This document shows positions 1 through 5,181 of a DNA stretch of 5,298 nt, piece by piece. Source of the DNA: Dehalococcoidia bacterium. Lineage in GTDB: Bacteria; Chloroflexota; Dehalococcoidia; GIF9; AB-539-J10. The stretch is from the NCBI GenBank assembly GCA_030603265.1, contig JAUVYD010000122.1, positions 1 through 5,298 on the forward strand, read 5' to 3'. The notes under the pieces are model-generated. The model was given only the letters and a program-made list of their open reading frames with translations. It had not been told where the DNA came from and searched no databases. Every line of letters begins with the position of its first letter. The stretch's first letter is position 1. Both the position numbers and the translations under genes were made by a program.

Positions 1-767
1 CCCGATGTGATTACGAGGAGTTCGGGTTTCTCGGGGCCAACGTACTCGTTGAACTCCGAGTCCTCGAACACGGGCACGATTTTCTTCAGCCGTTCGTGCA
101 GCTTGTGGTGCAATATGCCGAAAGGACCGGAGGTGAACTGGCTCTTGGTTGGGCTGCACATGTTCCACACGTCAGGGAAATAGGCGGTCTTCCTTCCCTT
201 CGGCAGATCGCCGAGAACAACCTTGCCTCTTGTGTGTGCCAGGCGGGTCGTCTCGCGCACGAAGCACGCGTTTTCCACGATGCGCGAGACCTCGAATGCC
301 CACTTCACCATGTCTTTGGCTTCCTGGGCTGTGCTTGGCTCCAGGAGGGGCATGTCCATCCACTTGCATATCCAGCGGGAGTCTTCCTCGTTGGAACTGG
401 AGATTGCCGAGGGATCGTCCCCTGTCACGAGTACCAGTCCGCCGCTCCCGCTACCCGTCATCCCCAGGTTGACGAGGAAATCGGAAGACACATTGACTCC
501 GTTCTGTTTCATGGCCGACAGAGCGGGAATGCCCGCGAAAGAGGCCCCGGCGGCAGCCTCGACTGCCACGATCTCATTGACGGACCACTCGGCGTGGAAG
601 TTCATCTTCTTGGCGACTGCAGCAAGTGCAGACAACACCTCAGAGGATGGAGTGCCCGGATACTGGGCGGTAAACCCGAGCCCTGCTTCAAGCGCCCCTC
701 TGGCAATCGCCTCGTTCCCCATCAGCAATTGAGTGGTTCCAGGGGCATCGACATCAATACCCTCCAT
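1..767 (-). CDS. iorA: Indolepyruvate:ferredoxin oxidoreductase alpha subunit, N-terminal part (runs off left edge)
   Basis: The frame opens at ATG 767-765 and stays open to the window edge, giving 255 full codons. AGGAGG at 779-774 sits 6 nt before the start. The family oxidises arylpyruvates with CoA to aryl-acetyl-CoA and CO2 and reduces ferredoxin in the cytoplasm; the enzymes are oxygen-sensitive. Visible IorA hallmarks are LLMGNEAIARGALEAG (15-30), YPGTPSSEV (36-44), the acidic stretch WSVNEIVAVEAAAGA (61-75) expected near thiamine diphosphate, MKQNGVNVSSD (86-96), a Gly-rich segment followed by DDPSAISSSNEEDSR (117-131), and ELLVITSG at the edge, where the next domain begins. The second TPP half and the C-terminal ferredoxin domain lie outside the window. 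It follows the FrhB-like gene by 51 bp, so co-transcription is likely; an iorB partner would be expected to the left. The family call is firm; substrate specificity for aromatic 2-oxoacids is inferred. Confidence 0.9.
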   Translation of the reverse strand, partial: MEGIDVDAPGTTQLLMGNEAIARGALEAGLGFTAQYPGTPSSEVLSALAAVAKKMNFHAEWSVNEIVAVEAAAGASFAGIPALSAMKQNGVNVSSDFLVNLGMTGSGSGGLVLVTGDDPSAISSSNEEDSRWICKWMDMPLLEPSTAQEAKDMVKWAFEVSRIVENACFVRETTRLAHTRGKVVLGDLPKGRKTAYFPDVWNMCSPTKSQFTSGPFGILHHKLHERLKKIVPVFEDSEFNEYVGPEKPELLVITS

Positions 768-818
768 ATTCACCCTCCTTCAATAAGCGGTAGTTGGGCA
801 TCTGTGTGGACCTCGCAC

Positions 819-1871
819 TCATGCCTCGACAAGCAGTGCATCGACGATAGGGCGAGGCATGCCCAGGTAGAGCATGTTGTTCCTGTCGCCTGTCGTGTCA
901 ATGATGTTTCGCACCGCCCTCCTCTTCTTGTCCATGGAGGCCTTCTTCTCGGCCGCGAGGTTCTCATCCGGGAGAGGTTGACGCTCGATGGCCCCTCCGT
1001 CGCAAGCCGCCTCGAATGCGCGCATCCCTGCCTCGGAGCGAACAAGCACTGCGTTCCAATCCTGGAACTTGGCACGGCCCGAACCGACCGAGATGTCGGC
1101 GAGTTCACCTGTGTAGTCCCAGCAGTAGCTGCACGCCTTGTTCGTCACCTGCCTGTCTTCGCCGGGCTCGAGCCATCTCTTCGCGGCGCAGAACTCGGCT
1201 ATCAGCAAGCACACGTTCTCGATGCCGGTCCTGTTGTCGGCCGGACCACTTGTGCGCTTCCTCAGTGACGCGACCTGGCAGGGCAGGCACACCATGCCGA
1301 GGCTTTCGCCGCCCTCCTTGGAAATACTGTTGAAACCTGCCAGTACGCGGGCCATGCGATGTGCTGCGGCCACATGCGTAAGGACCTCGTCCTTGCCTCG
1401 TGCAAGGACGGGTACCGGAGTCTCATCGCTCGATAGTGCCCCAATGGGGTTTCTTGCGGGCAGGATTTCCGGGTCGTCCGGCGACATGCTTGTGGTGACA
1501 ACTGCATCGATGATGCCCGCGCCGAGGCTTGCGGCAAGCAGGGCTGCAATCACACCTCCTCCACCGGTGGCTGCCCGGACTGTCGGCTCAGTTGCCCTCG
1601 CCAGGTAGGCCCCCCTGACGATGCCGATGTCGTCGGAGCTGAACGGTTGCCCGAACACGCTCTGGCTCAGGGCATCCAGGTCCGTGTACGTTCTGGGACA
1701 GTTGCGGTAGCAACTCCCGTCCACGAGGGTGCAGCAATCCAGTTGTACTATCTTCCCCTTGTACTGCCCCAGGTAGGGGCATCCACCTGCGCAGCCCCCG
1801 CAGAGCGGGCACAGACCCTTGTCTATGACCTCGTCCCTGAGTCTCAGTGAGGCATAGTCCTGTGTCTCCAC
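819..1871 (-). CDS. FrhB/FdhB-like iron-sulfur flavoprotein (coenzyme F420 hydrogenase/dehydrogenase beta subunit family)
   Basis: The protein has 350 residues from a GTG start (1871-1869). The family passes electrons between an iron-sulfur centre and a flavin, and in methanogens to F420. The N-terminus carries eight cysteines in two groups: C21-x2-C24-x2-C27-x3-C31-Pro and C46, C47, C54, C58-Pro, suggesting one or two [4Fe-4S] sites. The FrhB/FdhB N-terminal domain follows (about 85-165), with RAATGGGGVIAALLAASL and GIIDAVV. The C-terminal domain (about 185-345) shows VCLPCQVASLRK (194-205), IAEFC (224-228) and CSYCWDYTGELADISVGSG (247-265), which matches the family CxxCxDF...ADISxGS block. 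The frame is open back to an ATG at 1988, but those 39 extra residues are basic, unlike the family and lack a good ribosome site. It lies directly upstream of iorA, so it may be an electron partner of that enzyme. Whether it uses F420 cannot be told here; many bacterial homologues sit in organisms without clear F420 use. Confidence 0.88.
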   Translation of the reverse strand: METQDYASLRLRDEVIDKGLCPLCGGCAGGCPYLGQYKGKIVQLDCCTLVDGSCYRNCPRTYTDLDALSQSVFGQPFSSDDIGIVRGAYLARATEPTVRAATGGGGVIAALLAASLGAGIIDAVVTTSMSPDDPEILPARNPIGALSSDETPVPVLARGKDEVLTHVAAAHRMARVLAGFNSISKEGGESLGMVCLPCQVASLRKRTSGPADNRTGIENVCLLIAEFCAAKRWLEPGEDRQVTNKACSYCWDYTGELADISVGSGRAKFQDWNAVLVRSEAGMRAFEAACDGGAIERQPLPDENLAAEKKASMDKKRRAVRNIIDTTGDRNNMLYLGMPRPIVDALLVEA

Positions 1872-1876
1872 ATGTT

Positions 1877-1883
1877 CCTCCTT
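1877..1883 (-). promoter_or_regulatory. Ribosome binding site that fixes the GTG start of the FrhB-like gene
   Basis: On the minus strand AAGGAGG lies 5 nt before GTG 1871-1869. No ATG in the same frame is served by it; the ATG overlapping this GTG is in another frame. The upstream in-frame ATG at 1988 has only a weak purine stretch almost touching it. This is why the 350-residue form was preferred to the 389-residue form. Confidence 0.8.
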
Positions 1884-2023
1884 TCTTGCCACGGGAGAGC
1901 CCGACACATCGAAGGCTGGCCCGTCGCACAGGCCCCCGTTGTTGCGGCTCGGTTCTCTCCGTGCTCTCTTCTTTCCGGCCCGGGTCATCCACCCCTTCTT
2001 GAGGCGTCCGAACCGCTTCCTGC

Positions 2024-3070
2024 CTAGCTGTAGCCCCCCAGTTCAGTTGCCGCTTCGACCATTGTGCGCACGCTGTCACTCTTCGCGTACGGTGGCGTGC
2101 TGCAGCCGGGCATCAACACAAATCCAAGTGGTGCCCGCTTGCCTTTCTCGATTGCGGCAGCGCAAGCAGCGTACACGCTTGAGCGTGTCCCATTCTGGAG
2201 TATGGCCGGCTCGACGTTGCCCGCGATTATGCACGTGGCTCCCATGTACTCGATTGCCCGGTCGAGGTCAACTTCATGTCCAAATGTCACTACCCCGGGT
2301 TCGCCCATCGGGATCCTGGCCCAGTGCTGCAGGTTGAGGTTCTGGTCACCGCAGATGTGAGACAGGATATGCCTGATGCCCAGTCCAAGCATTCTCTCGT
2401 GCAGTTCCTTCTCATACGGGAGCACAAACTCCTCGAAGGTTCGGGCCGAGATGACCTGGTTCGAGCACGACGGCTCGGAGGTCCAGCCCCAGATGCGAGC
2501 ACCAAATGTGCTGACCCACAGTTCGACGACCTGGACGAGGTGCTCGGTGACGACACGCAGCAGTCTGTGTGCCAGTTCCGGCTTCCGTATGGTCCAGCGG
2601 CATAGTTTGTCGAGCCCGCAGACATTGCCGGCAGTGGTGAAGACGCCATTTATCGGCGGAATGACGGAGCGTCCGTGTTGGCGAGCCAGCCGGGAGAACG
2701 CCAGGGCGATGGGAAGGCAGCCGGAGCTTGCTGGGTCAGGCGTTTCCAGGGCCAGAACCGCCTCCTCGTCCGGTGCGGGGTGCCGACGAACCGTCGGCGC
2801 CTGCTGCCACTCAGATTCCGGGAACTGGACCTCACCCCCGAATTCCCATCCCCCGTACGCGCCATAGGAGTATCGCGGAAAACCGTCGAGCCCGTACTGC
2901 TCGAGCGCACGGACCTGGACCCCGAAGGACAGAGCTGCATCACGGTATGCATCGGCGATAGGATAGCCGGCGTCCACTGCGGCGAAGCCCCTCAGTTCGA
3001 AGGGGAAGATCGGCACCCTGTCAGGTCTCCGACCGCTCAGGAGTGCGTTGAGCCGCCATTCGGAGATCAT
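2024..3070 (-). CDS. UroD/MtbA-superfamily zinc methyltransferase
   Basis: This is a 348-residue protein of the uroporphyrinogen decarboxylase superfamily, starting ISEWRLNALLSGRRPDRVP, a typical opening for the methyltransferase branch. Numbering from M1 at 3070, it has H238-x-C240-G followed by C323 in MPGCSTPPYAKSD, the H-x-C-x(n)-C zinc signature of MtaA/MtbA-type enzymes, where zinc activates a thiol that accepts a methyl group from a methyl-corrinoid. The MRQAGR substrate motif of haem-pathway UroD is absent; FELRGFAAVDAGYP stands there. So it is probably a cytoplasmic methyltransferase, as in methylamine, methanol or chloromethane (CmuA) systems, not a haem enzyme. No corrinoid protein gene is in the window, and the methyl donor and acceptor are unknown. 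ATG 3070 lacks a close Shine-Dalgarno; the frame is open back to an ATG at 3142. An AGGAGG lies 28 nt upstream (see separate entry). It is the first gene after the terminator and 152 bp before the FrhB-like gene. Confidence 0.84.
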   Translation of the reverse strand: MISEWRLNALLSGRRPDRVPIFPFELRGFAAVDAGYPIADAYRDAALSFGVQVRALEQYGLDGFPRYSYGAYGGWEFGGEVQFPESEWQQAPTVRRHPAPDEEAVLALETPDPASSGCLPIALAFSRLARQHGRSVIPPINGVFTTAGNVCGLDKLCRWTIRKPELAHRLLRVVTEHLVQVVELWVSTFGARIWGWTSEPSCSNQVISARTFEEFVLPYEKELHERMLGLGIRHILSHICGDQNLNLQHWARIPMGEPGVVTFGHEVDLDRAIEYMGATCIIAGNVEPAILQNGTRSSVYAACAAAIEKGKRAPLGFVLMPGCSTPPYAKSDSVRTMVEAATELGGYS

Positions 3071-3098
3071 TGTCTTGCGGCCCTGTCGGACGTGGCTG

Positions 3099-3104
3099 CC
3101 TCCT
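3099..3104 (-). promoter_or_regulatory. AGGAGG with no canonical start at the expected distance
   Basis: A full AGGAGG on the minus strand lies 28 nt before the likely ATG 3070. At the ideal 7-nt spacing is an in-frame GTC (3091-3089) and not GTG or ATG. Initiation at that valine would add 7 residues to the methyltransferase. Either GTC is used, the GTC reflects a base error or a recent substitution, or the AGGAGG is chance and ATG 3070 is used with a weak signal. Confidence 0.4.
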
Positions 3105-3145
3105 GACGGTATCCTGCCAATGGCGTTGGACGGTGCGGGCATCTT

Positions 3146-3158
3146 GTCGCTTCGCGAC
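3146..3158 (-). promoter_or_regulatory. Small perfect hairpin in the methyltransferase leader
   Basis: GTCGC and GCGAC flank a three-base loop (GAA on the minus strand). The hairpin lies about 75 nt upstream of the likely start and downstream of the candidate promoter, so it would be in the mRNA leader. It is short enough to be chance in GC-rich DNA; no U-run follows, so it is not a terminator. Confidence 0.25.
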
Positions 3159-3232
3159 CCGGGATGAGACTGGTGGTGGCTCTGCCGAGACCCCGTGAAA
3201 CGAGAGCCATCCTCGGGTGCGCCTGAGTACCC

Positions 3233-3261
3233 AGCGTATCCACGCCCCCTCGAAAAGTCAA
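3233..3261 (-). promoter_or_regulatory. Candidate sigma70-type promoter for the methyltransferase-FrhB-iorA genes
   Basis: On the minus strand TTGACT (3261-3256) matches the -35 consensus at five of six positions. After 17 nt comes TACGCT (3238-3233), which matches TATAAT at three of six. The position, downstream of the terminator and upstream of the methyltransferase, fits a promoter for the second transcription unit. Transcription would begin near 3226 and leave a leader of about 155 nt. The -10 element is weak, so this is a candidate only. Confidence 0.35.
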
Positions 3262-3426
3262 TAGCCCGACTGTGGGCTGCTGCGATACCGGACCGTGCTG
3301 ATTGTGCCCAATTCCTCTCTACACAGGCGTGGTCCCGTGGGATGGAGGGTGCTGCCTGGTGCTGTCTGAATAGCCCTGCGTGTGGCCCGGGTGCGACGTG
3401 CCTTCCGACGGATCCCTTGAGAAGAG

Positions 3427-3451
3427 GGAAGGGGCGAACGAAGCCCCCTCC
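3427..3451 (-). terminator. Rho-independent-type terminator after the C_GCAxxG_C_C gene
   Basis: On the minus strand GGAGGGGGC (3451-3443) pairs with GCCCCUUCC (3435-3427) over nine base pairs including one G-U, with a seven-base loop UUCGUUC. It is followed by the pyrimidine-rich CUCUUCUC. Read on the plus strand the G-U becomes an A-C mismatch, which gives the stem its minus-strand direction. It begins 35 nt after the stop codon at 3486. The U-run is interrupted by C, so efficiency may be moderate. A second inverted repeat, CCGCAG at 3450-3455 with CTGCGG at 3472-3477, lies just upstream in the RNA and shares two bases with this stem. Confidence 0.65.
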
Positions 3452-3485
3452 GCAGTCTCATCTCACGGCCGCTGCGGGTTCTGCC

Positions 3486-4046
3486 TCAGGGGACAGCCTG
3501 CTTCTCCCGGAGCGCATTCAGTTCTTCAAGCAGACCCTGCTCGAAGATGACCTCGACGGTCCATTTGCATGCCTTGCCCACAACGTCAGGACTGACGGTG
3601 CTGTGGTTTCCCAGGGCATCCGCCTTGGCATAGTCGTCTTTGTCTGAAAGGAAGAACGGGCGTCCAAGAACGTTGGTCTCGATGTCCCTGCAGATGACCG
3701 TACCGTACTCGTTGATGAACTTCTTGTGCAGCTCCCGGCCGACCTCGAAGCACTTGAACCTGTTTGTCTCCTCGGTGACGAAATTGTCCATCGCGCGTCC
3801 TTTCAGCATGCCGATGAGCAGCAGACCGCCGTCGTAGGCGCCGCATCCGGCATCGCCAAAGAGAGCGCCGCCACCGGCGAGTCCGGTGGCCGCCTTGAAG
3901 ATTTCCGGCGACTGGATTTCGAGGACCTCGAAAAGGCCGGCCAGCGACGTCTGGCTGCAGCATCTCTTCTCAAGCTGGTACTTGTAGCCAGCCTCGTAAG
4001 CCTTCTGCGCGAGTTCCTCTTTCTGTTCGGGCTTGATTTTCTGCAT
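3486..4046 (-). CDS. C_GCAxxG_C_C family probable redox protein
   Basis: The protein has 186 residues from ATG 4046-4044, with AGGAGGT at 4059-4053 six nt upstream. It carries the spaced cysteines that name the family: C29/C30 in RCCSQTSLAG, a glycine run GLAGGGALFGDAG (55-67), C68 in GCGAYDGG (67-74), C119 in YGTVICRDI (114-122) and C160 in GKACKW (158-162). The family is small, cytoplasmic and thought to be redox-active or metal-binding from these cysteines; no reaction is firmly established to my knowledge. Two points differ from the usual form. The N-terminal cysteine is doubled, and about 35 residues containing PFFLSDKDDYAKADALGNHS separate the last two cysteines. It follows the dehydrogenase by 70 bp with no terminator between, so co-transcription is likely, and it is followed by the terminator. 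No signal peptide or membrane segment is evident. Confidence 0.88.
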   Translation of the reverse strand: MQKIKPEQKEELAQKAYEAGYKYQLEKRCCSQTSLAGLFEVLEIQSPEIFKAATGLAGGGALFGDAGCGAYDGGLLLIGMLKGRAMDNFVTEETNRFKCFEVGRELHKKFINEYGTVICRDIETNVLGRPFFLSDKDDYAKADALGNHSTVSPDVVGKACKWTVEVIFEQGLLEELNALREKQAVP

Positions 4047-4116
4047 CGAAAGACCTCCTGTTTACTGCTCGTGTATGTCCGTCACGGCGCCCTGCGTCTC
4101 GTCGGCCCGCACCATG

Positions 4117-5085
4117 CTAAGCCTGGAGAGTCGCGCCTGTCTGGACGTCGTGTATGAAGTCGGCCACCGCCGTATCGAGCGTGAAGTGCGGCGACCAGGC
4201 CCAGTCCTGCCGTGCGAGGCTGTCGTCTGTACGCTTGGTCAGGTTGACGTACTCTGTGTCCATGACTCGCTGGTACTCCGGGTCATAGTCGTACTCTATC
4301 TGTGCGTCCGGGTTGTGCTTCATGATGGCGTTGACGATATCCTGCGTCGTTGCCGCATATCCGTCCACGTTGTAGACGCAACGTGTCAGCCGGGACCTCT
4401 CTGCCTTCTTGAGGTCGTAGAGCGCGTGTGCGGCGTCCTTGAGATAGAGGAAATGCAGCCGCAGGTCCTTCTTCACCTTCAGCACGTACGGCTTGCCCTT
4501 CGCGGTCTCATCGATGACCAGCGAGGTGTAGGCCGTCCAGCCCACGCCGGGCACCCTGCCGGGCCCCATGATGCAGATGAAGCGGACGCTGCGGAAGTCC
4601 ATGCCGTAGCGCCGGGCGTAGTACTCCCCGAGGCGCTCGCAGCAGAGCTTGCTGGTGCCGTACATCGTCACCGGATACTGAGCCTGGTCGTTGGGAATGA
4701 TGTTGGGCACCGTACTGTCCCAGACGGCAGTGGTGCTGGCGAATACCACCTGGCCGATGTCGAGCAGTCGGGTTGCCTCGAGGACGTTGTACGTGCCAGT
4801 GAGGTTGATATCCCAGGCGGCCGCAGGGTTCTGCTCGGTGCCCGGAGGAAGGATTGCAGCCACGTGGTAGATGGTGTCGACCTTGCTGTTCTTGACGGCG
4901 TCCAGCACCTGCGCCCAATTGGTCAGGTCGCTCCTCACGTATTCGATTCTCTCCCTGAGCCGGGGGGCAAGTCCCGATACCGGGGCAACATCGAGAATCA
5001 CTACCTCCTCTCCCTCGTCGAGGAGGAGACTGGCCAGTTGTCGCCCTATGAGGCCAAGGCCTCCGGTAACCATGCTTCTGCCCAC
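4117..5085 (-). CDS. NAD-dependent epimerase/dehydratase family (SDR), L-threonine 3-dehydrogenase-like
   Basis: This is a 322-residue extended short-chain dehydrogenase from GTG 5085-5083. It has the Rossmann motif TGGLGLIG (7-14), an acidic D32 ending the second strand (suggesting NAD over NADP), YHVAA (73-77), and the catalytic set S117-T118-T119 and Y142-GTS-K146. Several stretches resemble SDR-type L-threonine 3-dehydrogenase: YPVTMYGTSK, EYYARRYGMDFRSVRF, the loop PGVGWTAYTSLV, YNVDGYAATTQDIV and DDSLARQDWAWSP near the C-terminus. That enzyme oxidises L-threonine to 2-amino-3-oxobutyrate. The glycine-rich motif is of the epimerase type and no glycine C-acetyltransferase gene is adjacent, so a nucleotide-sugar or other hydroxy substrate remains possible. 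The frame is open back to an ATG at 5181, but those 32 residues are not part of the fold. It heads a unit with the C_GCAxxG_C_C gene. The SDR assignment is firm; threonine specificity is tentative. Confidence 0.88.
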   Translation of the reverse strand: MGRSMVTGGLGLIGRQLASLLLDEGEEVVILDVAPVSGLAPRLRERIEYVRSDLTNWAQVLDAVKNSKVDTIYHVAAILPPGTEQNPAAAWDINLTGTYNVLEATRLLDIGQVVFASTTAVWDSTVPNIIPNDQAQYPVTMYGTSKLCCERLGEYYARRYGMDFRSVRFICIMGPGRVPGVGWTAYTSLVIDETAKGKPYVLKVKKDLRLHFLYLKDAAHALYDLKKAERSRLTRCVYNVDGYAATTQDIVNAIMKHNPDAQIEYDYDPEYQRVMDTEYVNLTKRTDDSLARQDWAWSPHFTLDTAVADFIHDVQTGATLQA

Positions 5086-5093
5086 TGCAAAAG

Positions 5094-5100
5094 CCTCCTT
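5094..5100 (-). promoter_or_regulatory. Ribosome binding site that fixes the GTG start of the dehydrogenase gene
   Basis: AAGGAGG on the minus strand lies 8 nt before GTG 5085-5083. The next in-frame ATG (5073-5071) is 20 nt from it and would leave only two residues before the TGGxGxIG motif. The ATG at 5181 is far upstream of this site. GTG is therefore the best start. Confidence 0.75.
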
Positions 5101-5126
5101 GTGTTTGAGGTCGCGCCTGTGTTTTC

Positions 5127-5138
5127 GTGCCCGGGCAC
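5127..5138. promoter_or_regulatory. 12-bp perfect palindrome upstream of the dehydrogenase gene
   Basis: GTGCCCGGGCAC reads the same on both strands. It lies 41 bp upstream of the GTG start and just downstream of the start point predicted from the promoter candidate at 5153-5181, a common place for a repressor operator. No known regulator motif is recognised, and such a short GC-rich palindrome may be chance. Confidence 0.3.
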
Positions 5139-5152
5139 ACTGGCGATTACGC

Positions 5153-5181
5153 ACTCTAGCATCGCATGATTGGTGGCACAA
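5153..5181 (-). promoter_or_regulatory. Candidate extended -10 promoter for the dehydrogenase and C_GCAxxG_C_C genes
   Basis: On the minus strand TAGAGT (5158-5153) matches TATAAT at four of six positions and is preceded by TGC, the TGN of an extended -10. A weak -35, TTGTGC (5181-5176), lies 17 nt upstream. Transcription would begin near 5146 and leave a leader of about 60 nt. The rest of the sequence to the right edge (5182-5298) contains no gene I can support. Confidence 0.35.

Larger units (their letters stand above)
3071..3485 (-). other. 415-bp gene-free region between the two transcription units
   Basis: This stretch separates the C_GCAxxG_C_C gene from the methyltransferase gene. It holds the minus-strand terminator at its upstream end, a candidate promoter in the middle and a long untranslated leader. 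Short open frames on both strands cross it, but none has a ribosome site plus a recognisable protein, and I call none. I looked for the conserved boxes of cobalamin riboswitches, since the next gene is a likely corrinoid-dependent methyltransferase, and did not recognise them. Confidence 0.6.

Noticed and set aside
96..1268. Long plus-strand open frame of 390 codons opposite iorA and the FrhB-like gene
   Set aside because: It is antisense to two clearly recognisable proteins, lacks a ribosome site and shows no coherent family motif. Long antisense frames are common opposite GC-rich genes.
1872..1988. N-terminal extension of the FrhB-like protein from an ATG at 1988
   Set aside because: The extension is rich in Arg/Lys and unlike the family. 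The strong AAGGAGG at 1883-1877 points to GTG 1871.
3071..3420. Cobalamin or tetrahydrofolate riboswitch before the methyltransferase
   Set aside because: I looked because the gene is likely corrinoid-linked, but did not find the conserved boxes by eye. A covariance-model scan would settle it.
3195..3647. Plus-strand open frame of 150 codons across the intergenic region
   Set aside because: It spans the terminator and promoter region and runs into the antisense of the C_GCAxxG_C_C gene. Its translation shows no family features.
4033..5169. Long plus-strand open frame of 378 codons opposite the dehydrogenase gene
   Set aside because: The opposite strand encodes a full SDR with its Rossmann and YxxxK motifs. 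The plus-strand translation has no recognisable motif and no ribosome site.
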